A stretch of DNA of 64,000 nucleotides. It comes from Tunturibacter psychrotolerans (GTDB taxonomy: Bacteria; Acidobacteriota; Terriglobia; Terriglobales; Acidobacteriaceae). How positions within the stretch are numbered: the first letter of the stretch is position 1; every line of letters begins with the position of its first letter. The notes below the pieces were generated by a model that was given only the letters and a program-made list of their open reading frames with translations, made no database searches and was not told the DNA's origin. Location of the stretch: contig NZ_CP132942.1 of assembly GCF_040359615.1 (NCBI RefSeq), positions 3,410,001 through 3,474,000 of the forward strand, given 5' to 3'. The position numbers and the translations under genes were made by a program. Shown here one piece after another: positions 55,573-64,000 of the stretch.

Positions 55573-58500
55573 ATGCAGGAATTTCTGGTAGGCCTGGATG
55601 TAGGTTCTACAACTGTTAAGGCGATTGTGGTCGATGCCGCGTCCGACAAGACCATCTGGCAGGACTATCAACGTCACGAGACCCGCCAACCAGAAAAAGT
55701 TCTCGAATTTCTGCGCCGCATGGAAGCTGACACGGGCATCTCTCCCGCAAATACACGTATCTTTATTACGGGATCAGGCGGTGGAACAATCGCTGAGATG
55801 GTCGGCGCAAAGTTTGTCCAGGAGGTTCACGCCGTCTCGCTCGCGGTCGAGAAGCTGCACCCTGAGGTGTACTCCGTCATTGAATTAGGCGGTCAGGACG
55901 CGAAGATCATCGTCTTTAAAGACGACGAAGAGACGGGGCGTAAGAAGAAGATCCCATCGATGAACGACAAGTGTGCCGGCGGAACCGGAGCGGTCATCGA
56001 CAAGATCAACGCCAAGCTAAAAATTCCTGCTGTAGAACTCGCGAACCAGGGATATCACGATATCAAGCTCCATAAAGTAGCAGGGAAGTGCGGAGTCTTT
56101 GCTGAGACCGACATCAATGGTCTGCAGAAAACCGGAACGCCGCCCGACGAATTGATGGCCTCGCTCTTCGAAGCTATCGTGTTGCAAAATCTCAGTGTCC
56201 TCACCCGCGGACACACGCTGCGTCCTCACGTTCTACTGCTCGGCGGCCCGAATGGCTTTATTCGTGGCATGCGCGAGGCGTGGCAGACCAACATCCCGCG
56301 CATGTGGAAAGAGCGCAAGGTCGAGATTCCCGAGGGCATGGCCCCAGAAGACTTGATTAAAGTTCCTGACAACGCTCAATACTTTGCGGCGCTCGGATCG
56401 GTGGAGTTCGGTAAGGAAGAAGAGCCGGAAGTCGGGCACTATCTTGGTGTCGAAAAACTTCTCTACTACATTGATTACGGCCGTGCAGAGGAGAAGGCCA
56501 TCTCTGGCGGCAAAGGACTTGTCGCCGAAGACGCGGAGCTCGTTGCCTTCAAGTCCGCTTACAAGAAAAAGAAATTCCTCCCTGCAGAGTTCTTTCCTGG
56601 CCAAGTCGTCTCAGGTTTTGTCGGCATCGACGGCGGATCCACCTCCACCAAGGCAGTCGTCCTGGGGAAAGAAGGAGAGATTCTTTGCAAAACCTACCAG
56701 CTCTCTAACGGCAATCCGATTCAAGATACGATCGAGATGTTCGAGCAGTTGCGAGAGCAGATCGAGAGTAAAGGTGCAACTCTCGAGGTGCTTGGCGTTG
56801 GCTCGACGGGCTATGCAAAGGACATCATCAAGGATGTGTTGAACGCCGATGTGGCCCTCGTTGAAACCGTCGCCCACACCGAGTCTGCGCTGAAATTCTA
56901 CGACGACCCTCACGTCATCGTCGATGTTGGTGGGCAGGACATCAAGCTTATCGTTCTCAAAGACGGTCGCGTAAAAGACTTCAAACTGAACACACAGTGC
57001 TCGGCAGGAAATGGGTACTTCTTGCAGTCGACTGTAGAAGGATTTGGCCTGAAGGTGGAGGAGTTCGCCGATCTCGCCTTCTCCGCTAAATCCATGCCAT
57101 CCTTCGGATATGGATGCGCGGTTTTCATGCAGTCCGACATCGTTAACTTTCAGCGTCAAGGTTGGCGATCGGAGGAGATCCTGGCGGGTCTCGCAGATGT
57201 GCTACCCAAGAATGTATTCCTCTATGTCGCTAGTATTCCCAATCTCGCGGCGCTCGGATCGCGTTTCGTGCTTCAGGGGGGCACTCAGAATAATCTCGCC
57301 GTGGTCAAGGCCGAGGTAGATTTCATCAAGTCGAGTTTCCGCGCTAACGGTAAAGAGCCGGAGATTATCGTTCACGAACACTGCGGTGAGTCCGGCGCGA
57401 TCGGCGCGGCCCAGGAAGCTTTGCGTCTATGGCGCAATGGTCGGCAAACCACATTTGTCGGTCTCGAAGCAGTCGCTAACATACGCTATCGCACCACACG
57501 AAACGAAGACACACGCTGCTACTTCTGCAAAAACAATTGTCTGCGCACCTTCATCGATGTCGATGTGACGGGGCAACAAAACTCTGAACATAAGCACATT
57601 CACGCCGTCGATGAAGATCGTGCCGCTACTCCCGCAGAGGTTGCACAAGTACTCAACACGTTGCCTGCACTCGAACATATCCAAGCCAATCTTCCTCCCG
57701 TCGAATCTCACGGGTCCTGCAGCACGGGCGGGAGTCAGACCTCTCCATCCGTGTTCAAAGCAAAGATAGAGCCGCTCGTTCAGATCCAGCTCACGCCCGG
57801 ATCAAACAAGATTGTCGAACTGCCAAAGCCAGTCGAATTCCAGCCCCGCAAGACCAAGGTTCCTCTCCGAAAAGGCGAACAGCGCCTCATCATCGCGACC
57901 TGTGAAAAGGGAACTGTGGAAGACCTCGACGAGATGAAGGACATCAAAGCTGATATCGACGAGATCAAAGCCGTCAATCCAAACTTCGTCGATATTGCGG
58001 CCCATGATGTCTTCCGTCAGCGTGAGGTCGAACTCGTTGCGGATGCCCTGCCAATTACCAAGGGTCTCTTCATCTCGAAAGCGACGAAGGAGCGGGCCTC
58101 ACGGATGACGCAACGCAAAGACTTTCGTGTGGGGATCCCGCGTCTCTTAAACACATACACCTACGCTCCGTTCTTCAACGCATACTTTGCCAGCCTCGGA
58201 CTGAAGTCAGAAAACATTATTTACTCTGACTACACGACACCGGAGCTATATCGCGCGGGCGCTAGCCGGGGTGCCATTGATCCCTGCTATCCGTCAAAGA
58301 TCGGTATTGCACACGTCTACAACCTGCTTGCGGTCAAGCATGCGAAGAAACCTCTTAATGCGATCTGGTTCCCAATGTACGACGTCCTGCATTCGCACCT
58401 TGTAAACCTCACTGGTTCAAACGCTTGTCCGACTGTGACTGCAACGCCTGAGACGGTCAAGGCTGCATTTATGAAAGAGAGCGATATCTTTGCCGAGAAC

Positions 58501-59286
58501 AACGTACTCTACATCGATCCGATCCTGAACCTCCAGGATGAAAGGCTCTGTGCCGATCAGATGTTCAAGACCTGGGGCCCCATTCTGGGCCTCGCCCGCG
58601 AGGAAAATGAGAGGGCCATCGCCGTCGGCTTCAAATCTTTGCAGGAGTGCGAAGCCGAAATTCGCCGACAGGCGCGAGAGACCCTCGATCAACTCGAACG
58701 CGAAGACCGCATCGGTATTGTCATGCTTGGCCGTGTCTACCATCACGACCCCGGCCTGAATCACGAGATCATGGAGGAGTTTCAAAAACTGGGTTACCCC
58801 GTATTCTCACAGAGCACGTTGCCTCTCGACGAAGATTTGTTGGACCGTCTCTTCGGTGACGAAGTTCGAGCTGGTCTAATCACACATCCACTTGACATCA
58901 GCGATGTATGGAAGAATCGTTATTCGACCAGCACCAATCACAAAGTATGGGCGGCGAAGTTCACAGCACGCCACCCGAATCTTGTTGCTCTCGAGGTCTC
59001 GAGCTTCAAGTGCGGCCACGATGCTCCAATCTACGGGGTCATAGAAGGAATCATCGAACAATCGGGCACGCCCTACTTCTCGTTCAAGGATTTGGATGAA
59101 AACAAACCCTCCGGTTCTATCCGCATCCGTGTGGAGACAATCGACTACTTCCTACGTCGCTATCGCGAGGACATCGTTAAGCGACGCACAGCTGAAGTGG
59201 GTATCGAAGCTCAACTTGCGGCCTTCGAACAATCACTTCGAACTCAGGCAGGGAATTCCTACGAGATGGCAGTGGCAGGAGACTAG
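55573..59286 (+). CDS. Double-ASKHA CoA-enzyme activase with DUF2229-type domain
   Basis: A 1237-residue protein with two BadF/BadG-type ATPase domains, at about 3-280 (GLDVGSTTVKAIVVD, ELGGQDAKIIVF) and 350-630 (FVGIDGGSTSTKAVVL, DVGGQDIKLIVL). Each keeps a cysteine pair 39 residues apart, C134/C173 and C476/C515, the spacing of the cluster ligands in the HgdC activase. A short cysteine motif C649-x2-C652-x3-C656 follows. The rest is the DUF2229-like domain with C905 in DPCYPSKIG and C1147 in FKCGHDAP. It should use ATP to drive electrons at very low potential to a partner. ATG at 55573 follows GGAGG. Confidence 0.88.
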   Translation: MQEFLVGLDVGSTTVKAIVVDAASDKTIWQDYQRHETRQPEKVLEFLRRMEADTGISPANTRIFITGSGGGTIAEMVGAKFVQEVHAVSLAVEKLHPEVYSVIELGGQDAKIIVFKDDEETGRKKKIPSMNDKCAGGTGAVIDKINAKLKIPAVELANQGYHDIKLHKVAGKCGVFAETDINGLQKTGTPPDELMASLFEAIVLQNLSVLTRGHTLRPHVLLLGGPNGFIRGMREAWQTNIPRMWKERKVEIPEGMAPEDLIKVPDNAQYFAALGSVEFGKEEEPEVGHYLGVEKLLYYIDYGRAEEKAISGGKGLVAEDAELVAFKSAYKKKKFLPAEFFPGQVVSGFVGIDGGSTSTKAVVLGKEGEILCKTYQLSNGNPIQDTIEMFEQLREQIESKGATLEVLGVGSTGYAKDIIKDVLNADVALVETVAHTESALKFYDDPHVIVDVGGQDIKLIVLKDGRVKDFKLNTQCSAGNGYFLQSTVEGFGLKVEEFADLAFSAKSMPSFGYGCAVFMQSDIVNFQRQGWRSEEILAGLADVLPKNVFLYVASIPNLAALGSRFVLQGGTQNNLAVVKAEVDFIKSSFRANGKEPEIIVHEHCGESGAIGAAQEALRLWRNGRQTTFVGLEAVANIRYRTTRNEDTRCYFCKNNCLRTFIDVDVTGQQNSEHKHIHAVDEDRAATPAEVAQVLNTLPALEHIQANLPPVESHGSCSTGGSQTSPSVFKAKIEPLVQIQLTPGSNKIVELPKPVEFQPRKTKVPLRKGEQRLIIATCEKGTVEDLDEMKDIKADIDEIKAVNPNFVDIAAHDVFRQREVELVADALPITKGLFISKATKERASRMTQRKDFRVGIPRLLNTYTYAPFFNAYFASLGLKSENIIYSDYTTPELYRAGASRGAIDPCYPSKIGIAHVYNLLAVKHAKKPLNAIWFPMYDVLHSHLVNLTGSNACPTVTATPETVKAAFMKESDIFAENNVLYIDPILNLQDERLCADQMFKTWGPILGLAREENERAIAVGFKSLQECEAEIRRQARETLDQLEREDRIGIVMLGRVYHHDPGLNHEIMEEFQKLGYPVFSQSTLPLDEDLLDRLFGDEVRAGLITHPLDISDVWKNRYSTSTNHKVWAAKFTARHPNLVALEVSSFKCGHDAPIYGVIEGIIEQSGTPYFSFKDLDENKPSGSIRIRVETIDYFLRRYREDIVKRRTAEVGIEAQLAAFEQSLRTQAGNSYEMAVAGD

Positions 59287-59452
59287 TTTTCGCGAGTGTC
59301 CACTCTCGCCAACCTAGAGATATGAACCCTAACGCTTGGTGCCAGTCACCGTTGGTATGCTGGCCGTGAATTGGTTAGCGCGATTCTCTAAACATAGTTG
59401 CACTTTCCAATATAAGGATGCCCGTGAAAGGATGGGGCATTCAGGTATAGGC

Positions 59453-60127
59453 ATGTCGACGAAGACAAGAATTGAATCGCGCGTGGGTGCTATTGTTCTG
59501 GCTGCCGGCAGTTCCAGCCGCATGGGAGAAGCAAAGCAGCTTCTCCCATTGGCCGACAGTACCGTACTTGAGCGAACGCTTGGAAATCTTATTGGCTCCA
59601 ACGTCGATGAGATTGTTCTTGTACTCGGCTCCTCGGCGGAGACGATCCGCGAACGGCTTGCAGAGTCGTCCACGAGACAACTGAGAATACTCGTGAATCC
59701 CGACTATGGTCAGGGAATGGCAACGTCACTACGGGCTGGGTTGGCCGTCTTGGATAAGAACATAAAAGCCGCGCTGATCGTGCTGGCGGATCAGCCATTC
59801 GTTCGGACGAAAACGTTCGATCGAATTATCGATCAATATCGACGATCCGATGCACAGATCGTGATCCCGATGTTTCAGGGTTTTCGCGGCAATCCTGTTC
59901 TTTTGGATCGTTCTGTCTTCCTTGAGGTTATGGCGCTTCGAGGAGATATCGGCTGCCGAGCGATCTTTGGGAATCACTTGGACAGGATAGTCAAAGAAGA
60001 AGTAAACGACGTAGGGATTCTCCTCGACATCGATAATAAGGACGACTACGAGCGACTTCGAGATTTCGGGCCGCTAGGGCCGCCTCCATCGTGGTTAGCA
60101 ATGAAACTACGACACTCCGCTTCCTAG
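59453..60127 (+). CDS. MobA/MocA-like nucleotidyltransferase
   Basis: A 224-residue protein with the molybdopterin nucleotidyltransferase pattern: LAAGSSSRMGEAKQLL (nucleotide-binding loop), VNPDYGQGMATSLRAGL and LADQPFVRTKTFDRI. MocA-type enzymes attach CMP to molybdopterin for xanthine-oxidase-type enzymes. It follows the activase gene after a gap of about 166 bases in the same direction, so it may be the last gene of the sigma-54 operon or a separate gene; no molybdoenzyme is encoded nearby. The ATG at 59453 gives a normal N-terminus; a longer open frame reaches to 59336. Confidence 0.82.
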   Translation: MSTKTRIESRVGAIVLAAGSSSRMGEAKQLLPLADSTVLERTLGNLIGSNVDEIVLVLGSSAETIRERLAESSTRQLRILVNPDYGQGMATSLRAGLAVLDKNIKAALIVLADQPFVRTKTFDRIIDQYRRSDAQIVIPMFQGFRGNPVLLDRSVFLEVMALRGDIGCRAIFGNHLDRIVKEEVNDVGILLDIDNKDDYERLRDFGPLGPPPSWLAMKLRHSAS

Positions 60128-60133
60128 AAACTA

Positions 60134-62374
60134 TCATTCGCGACTCGTCGTTACGGGCTCTCTCCGTGCCGTGGCGAGGCCGCCCGGCCACCAGTTCCAA
60201 TCGCCTGCGATACGAAGGAGCGCGGGACCTATCACGATACGTACAAGTGTCGCGTCGATGAACACGGCAATCGCCAACGTAAATCCGATCATCTTGACCA
60301 CCAGGAAATCTCCAATGGTGAAGGCCGCAAAGACCACGATCATGATTGCGGCGGCGCTCGTAATTAGGCCTGCGGTTCTAGCCATGCCCTCTGGAATCGC
60401 ATCCATTTCACTGAGCCCGCTCCTTCTGGCTTCGAGAACGCGTGCGACCAGAAATACCTCATAGTCCATGCTTAATCCGAAGACGATGGCAAAGGCGACG
60501 ATCGGAACAAGTGGAAACACGCTACCGGTTCCCCCAGGAACTCCCAGGAACCTGCTTCCGTGTCCGTCTTGGAAGACGAAAACTAATGCTCCGAAGGAGG
60601 CCGCGACCGACAGCAGGTTGAGTGCAATGGCCTTTAGGGCTGCGAAGATTGATCGAAAGCCACAGAGCAATGCAAGGAGCGTTCCCCCTACTACCAGCGC
60701 CGTTACCGACGGAAAGCGGTCTTTGATGATCGTTTCATAATCGGCGTTGAGTGCCGGGATGCCCCCGACGAGAAGGGTCGCTCCAGGCACGCCTGTGAGA
60801 GCTGGCGCGCCGGTCTTCCGAAGCTCCCGCACCCAAGTCACCTGGTCACGTAGGGAGACCGAACCCTTGGGTATCAGCTCAAGCAGCGCCGCCCGTCCGT
60901 CACTACTCAGAAACGTTCGACGCGTCTCTCGTGAGAGGCCATTAAGGGAAGACTGGTTGCCCTCCGCAAGCGTAGTGATAGAAATCACCCGGTCACAGCG
61001 AGGGTCGCTTGCGAGCCGCTTTGTGAGACGATCGAGCACATTCCACCCCGCGTCGGTTTGAGCGATGGAATCCGTTGGAAGTTCGACGATGACGCGCAGC
61101 GATTCAACAACGCCGTCTCGATCCATCTGTTCGAGGGTGTTGAGCGCATGGACTGATTCCGCTGTCTTCGGAAGCCAATCCCCTCTGGGGAGACTGGTAT
61201 CCAGGTGTCTGGCCTGCCAGGCGAGCAAAAGCAAAGGAGTTCCTGCCACCAGGAGGGCAATCCAAGGATGCGCGACGATCACTTTCCCCCAGCGGCGCCA
61301 GCGGTCTCCCGTACGCGCGGCCCGATCGGCATCCAGCTTTGGAGTAAAGGGTAATCGGCCAAGGTTGATCCGGGTACCGAGTAAGGCCAAGACCGCCGGA
61401 ACGAGGGTATTCGTAAGCAACACACTCATTCCTGCCACCAGGAATCCCGCGATACCGATGGAACGGATTTCGCTGATCGGAACCGTCAGGAGGGCTAGAA
61501 ATCCAATGGCTACCGTTGATGCTGAAATCAATAGCGTGTGACCTGCCTGACGTGCCGCGATGACCGATGCCTCGGGTCCGCTGTGCCCGGCGGAGATCGC
61601 TTCGCGAAAGCGGCTGACCATGAGGAGCGCGTAGTCGATTCCCAGGCCCAGGCCAAGCATGGTGGCTAAATTCTGAACCAGAATGGACAAGTGCCAACGC
61701 TGGGCCAGCAAACCCGTAATCGCCAGTGTGGTCGCAATCGCAAGCTGGCCGACCGCCAATGGAATGAAGGCGGCCATCAGGCTTCCAAAAGCCAATAGAA
61801 GAAGTGCGAGCGTCGCGGGGATCACCAGCCTTTCGCCCCGTTGCACGTCGGCGGCGCTGGCTTTGCGGATGTCAAAATTCAGCGGAATTTCGCCTGTAAG
61901 CTCGAGCTTCACCGCCGGATAACGGCCGCGCAGTTGATTTTCTAGAGAGCTCGCCAGCTGGTGAAGTTTCGGGACAAGCGACTCCACCGGGCCGTCGGAC
62001 GAGGTGAGGCCCACCAGAACAAACGTTCCCCCTCCCCGGCCCAGAAAGATCGGATCTCGCAGGTCGAGGTAGGACACTACTCCTGAAACGCCGGGTTGAT
62101 CTTTCAGTCCTGCCGCGATGACATCTAACGCTTTCCCGCCTGCATCTGTGTCCGCTGGTGGAAGTCCCTGGATCACCAGGACCACACGGTCCACAAATGG
62201 CGACCGAAAACGATCGGCCAGCTCCTGCCGGACCGTCTCAGCCTGGCTCCCTTCGACACGGGTTGCGGTCTCCAGGTGGCGCTCTGCGTGAAAAGAGAAG
62301 GGAAGAAGTGCAATGGCTGCTGCCAAAACGATCCCCGACACCCAAAAACGGCGCACATGCATAGCATTGATCAT
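60134..62374 (-). CDS. MMPL/RND-superfamily membrane exporter
   Basis: A 746-residue, roughly 12-helix protein of the MMPL type. One helix (VSGIVLAAAIALLPFSFHAE) precedes a large extracytoplasmic loop, then a block of helices with LGLGLGIDYALLMVSRFREA, where the GIDYALLMVSR motif contains the conserved proton-relay aspartate and tyrosine. The second half repeats it (IVFGLSMDYEVFLVARVLEA). Such proteins export lipids, hopanoids or drugs. It is convergent with the nucleotidyltransferase gene, ending six bases later. The start at 62374 (or 62362) is chosen; frames that begin at 62728 overlap an opposite gene and lack a leader. Confidence 0.85.
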   Translation of the reverse strand: MINAMHVRRFWVSGIVLAAAIALLPFSFHAERHLETATRVEGSQAETVRQELADRFRSPFVDRVVLVIQGLPPADTDAGGKALDVIAAGLKDQPGVSGVVSYLDLRDPIFLGRGGGTFVLVGLTSSDGPVESLVPKLHQLASSLENQLRGRYPAVKLELTGEIPLNFDIRKASAADVQRGERLVIPATLALLLLAFGSLMAAFIPLAVGQLAIATTLAITGLLAQRWHLSILVQNLATMLGLGLGIDYALLMVSRFREAISAGHSGPEASVIAARQAGHTLLISASTVAIGFLALLTVPISEIRSIGIAGFLVAGMSVLLTNTLVPAVLALLGTRINLGRLPFTPKLDADRAARTGDRWRRWGKVIVAHPWIALLVAGTPLLLLAWQARHLDTSLPRGDWLPKTAESVHALNTLEQMDRDGVVESLRVIVELPTDSIAQTDAGWNVLDRLTKRLASDPRCDRVISITTLAEGNQSSLNGLSRETRRTFLSSDGRAALLELIPKGSVSLRDQVTWVRELRKTGAPALTGVPGATLLVGGIPALNADYETIIKDRFPSVTALVVGGTLLALLCGFRSIFAALKAIALNLLSVAASFGALVFVFQDGHGSRFLGVPGGTGSVFPLVPIVAFAIVFGLSMDYEVFLVARVLEARRSGLSEMDAIPEGMARTAGLITSAAAIMIVVFAAFTIGDFLVVKMIGFTLAIAVFIDATLVRIVIGPALLRIAGDWNWWPGGLATARREPVTTSRE

Positions 62375-62492
62375 GTCATACAAGATCGTTGTCACTGAAG
62401 CTCCGGGTATCGTTTGTATACACTTGCGCAGGACGGGCCTAAGATAGCTTTCTGAATTTGCTAAACTCTTCCCCGTCAGCTTAGGAGGATCA

Positions 62493-63272
62493 ATTCGTAC
62501 CCTACTGTTGCTTGCACTTCTTGTCGGTATCCAGCCTGGAGGGGCAGACCCTCGCGTTGGCTCCTGGACGCTCATCTCCGCGCAGTCCAGTCTGGATCCT
62601 CCGAATCGGCTGTCCATTACACCTCTCAAAGACGGGGCGCATGTAGTCATGTCTGGCGAAACCCATCTCGATTTCACTGCGAATTGGAATGGACACGAAT
62701 CGTCCGCACCGGGCAATCTCGGGTTCAATCAAATTGGGCTGCGCAGGATTGATAAGAGGCAGGCGGAGGTCAAAGAAAAAAAAGATGGGACTACTGTTGC
62801 GACGGTTCGGGAAAAAATCTCGAATGATGGAAATGAGCTAACGACCACGACTTCGGCTACGGGCAAAGCCGATCAGATCACGGTGTGGACGCGAAGCGGA
62901 GGCGCGAAGGTCGCCAATAACCTCTTCGCAGGCGAGTGGACGCAAGATCTCAGTAAGACCCGTTTGCGGCAGGGTTCGGCGCTGAAAATCGAGCCGGACG
63001 GAAGCGGCGGGATCCGTTTTCTGGGCGATTTCAGCTATACCGCCCGCTTTGACGGAAAGCAATACGACCTGAAGAACTCGCGCAACGATACCGTGACCCT
63101 TGAACTTATCGATCCGCACACGGTGGACGCGATCTACCGACGGGACAACCAAGTCACTCAAAAGGACAGGTGGGTAATTTCCGCAGACGGGCAGCAGATG
63201 ACACTATCCACCGCTGGCACGTTAGAAACGGGCCAGCGGGTAACTGAGAAGCTCTTGTTTAAGAAGCAGTAG
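62493..63272 (+). CDS. Exported protein of unknown function, probable ATT start
   Basis: A protein of about 259 residues. Reading from ATT at 62493 gives a textbook Sec signal (RTLLLLALLVGIQPGGADP), and AGGAGG lies at 62483-62488, only four bases before it. The next in-frame start, TTG at 62508, would cut the leader's charged end. The mature part is beta-rich, with repeated PLKDGAHVVMSGE-like and LFAGEWTQDLSKTRLRQGSA segments, and no recognised domain. Its end overlaps the stop region of the convergent reductase gene by 14 bases. A role cannot be assigned. Confidence 0.68.
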   Translation: MRTLLLLALLVGIQPGGADPRVGSWTLISAQSSLDPPNRLSITPLKDGAHVVMSGETHLDFTANWNGHESSAPGNLGFNQIGLRRIDKRQAEVKEKKDGTTVATVREKISNDGNELTTTTSATGKADQITVWTRSGGAKVANNLFAGEWTQDLSKTRLRQGSALKIEPDGSGGIRFLGDFSYTARFDGKQYDLKNSRNDTVTLELIDPHTVDAIYRRDNQVTQKDRWVISADGQQMTLSTAGTLETGQRVTEKLLFKKQ

Positions 63273-64000
63273 CGGATAATGCATCTGGTAACGCTTCGGA
63301 GCAGTCCAGAATTGGATTGCCCCGTGGCACCTCGTCTGCCTCGCGAGGAGCGATCGAGATGATCCCCTTGCGATGCATGAATTTCAAAATGCCGTTGACC
63401 GTATCTTCCAGCGACGGATCCGCTTTGCCCCACACGGAGGCATCCCGGGCCATCTGATAAGAAGAGTTGTCATAGCGTTTGAACTCCATCGCTGAGATGT
63501 TGTCGACAGAGCCGACCAGAAAATCCAGTAGCGGGAAGAGAAGATCTTCCTTGCGGCATCTCCGGATTAGTTCGGGAACGAAATCGGGAAGGCTGTATGC
63601 TTCGAATTGCCGGCCAGTCGCCTGGGTAATCAGCCCAGTGATATCCATCATGTTGGAATAGTCGTCGCGCACGATGTGGTATGTCTTGTTCGCTGTGCCG
63701 GGTGTGGTGGAGATCGCAACGATGTTGTTCGCCACGATGTCGGCCGGAACAAAGCTGACCTGATTGAGTGTATCGACGCCAATGCCGTGGTTGACCATAA
63801 AAGCAACCAACCGAACAGCGATATCGAAGTTGTTGCCTCCTCCTGTGACCGAGGGGCTGACGAGAGCCGGTCGGAAGACACGCGCAGAAAGTCCCCGTCT
63901 GCGGGCGTCGAAGACCACCTGTTCCGCTACCCATTTCGATTGGCTGTAGCCGAAATCGAGAAGCTCCATGTCTTCGTTATGGTCGGTTTCATAGAGGACC
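63259..64000 (-). CDS. Thioester-reductase/male-sterility-like NAD-binding protein (partial)
   Basis: The last 247 codons of a gene that continues beyond the right edge. The extended short-chain-dehydrogenase catalytic motif YSQSKWVAEQ is visible, followed by RGLSARVFRPALVSPS and VDTLNQVSFVPADIVANNIV, and the end reads LMHRKG-type KFMHRKGIISIAPREADEVP. This is the C-terminal part of thioester reductase domains found in carboxylic acid reductases, NRPS release modules and fatty-acyl reductases. Only the reductase end is in the window, so whether adenylation and carrier domains precede it is unknown. It converges on the secreted-protein gene with a 14-base overlap. Confidence 0.82.
   Translation of the reverse strand, partial: VLYETDHNEDMELLDFGYSQSKWVAEQVVFDARRRGLSARVFRPALVSPSVTGGGNNFDIAVRLVAFMVNHGIGVDTLNQVSFVPADIVANNIVAISTTPGTANKTYHIVRDDYSNMMDITGLITQATGRQFEAYSLPDFVPELIRRCRKEDLLFPLLDFLVGSVDNISAMEFKRYDNSSYQMARDASVWGKADPSLEDTVNGILKFMHRKGIISIAPREADEVPRGNPILDCSEALPDALSATAS

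Noticed and set aside
59295..59316. Imperfect hairpin after the activase gene
   Set aside because: Contains a bulge and lacks a T-tail, so terminator action could not be supported.
60134..62728. Longer MMPL reading frame starting at 62728
   Set aside because: The extra 118 residues have no leader or family match and lie opposite the secreted-protein gene.

Overview
The window looks like chromosomal DNA of an acidobacterium of the Acidobacteriaceae type (Granulicella, Edaphobacter or Terriglobus relatives). This is inferred from protein style rather than from any marker gene: a very large TonB-dependent receptor with an N-terminal carboxypeptidase-regulatory domain, paired secreted carboxypeptidase-regulatory proteins, hopanoid gene hpnJ, tandem DUF507 genes, and many plant-polysaccharide hydrolases with LacI-type regulators.

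Region 1 (1-9.2 kb) is housekeeping-like. It holds a partial EamA-type transporter and hpnJ, a tight three-gene operon (periplasmic adaptor, TPR protein, TolC-like outer-membrane protein) without an inner-membrane pump, recJ with a small conserved partner, a [2Fe-2S] ferredoxin, two overlapping DUF507 genes and two tandem tRNA-Glu genes (CTC, TTC).

Region 2 (9.3-45.6 kb) is accessory and sugar-oriented. It opens with an MFS exporter and a badly decayed TPR gene. An L-arabinose block follows: LacI regulator, araB, sodium-solute symporter, small membrane protein, araA, araD and a GH51 arabinofuranosidase, ending in a remnant of tagaturonate epimerase. A giant TonB receptor and a TPR gene diverge from a shared operator region. 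Then comes an L-fucose block: GH29 and GH95 fucosidases, aldo/keto reductase, a lactonase gene broken by two compensating indels, a zinc dehydrogenase, FucP, a LacI regulator and a FucU-type mutarotase, plus a GH27 enzyme. Repeated AGTAAACG-type half-sites in front of these genes suggest LacI-family control. The end of this region is rich in fragments: a truncated multiheme cytochrome, a truncated hydrolase and an HGG-motif protein. It stops at a tRNA-Ser gene. The tRNA-Glu pair and the tRNA-Ser have their 3' ends facing into the region.

Region 3 (45.8-60.1 kb) holds two overlapping secreted carboxypeptidase-regulatory proteins, a STAS protein and the most interesting locus. There a GAF-AAA-Fis sigma-54 activator diverges from a radical SAM gene preceded by a textbook -24/-12 promoter. 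Next come a 2-hydroxyacyl-CoA-dehydratase-like protein and a double-ASKHA activase that keeps both cluster-cysteine pairs; a MobA/MocA-like nucleotidyltransferase follows after a gap. I read this as an ATP-driven low-potential electron system with an unknown substrate, switched on through sigma-54.

Region 4 (60.1-64 kb) has an MMPL/RND-type exporter, a secreted protein that probably starts with ATT, and the end of a thioester-reductase-like protein that runs off the window.
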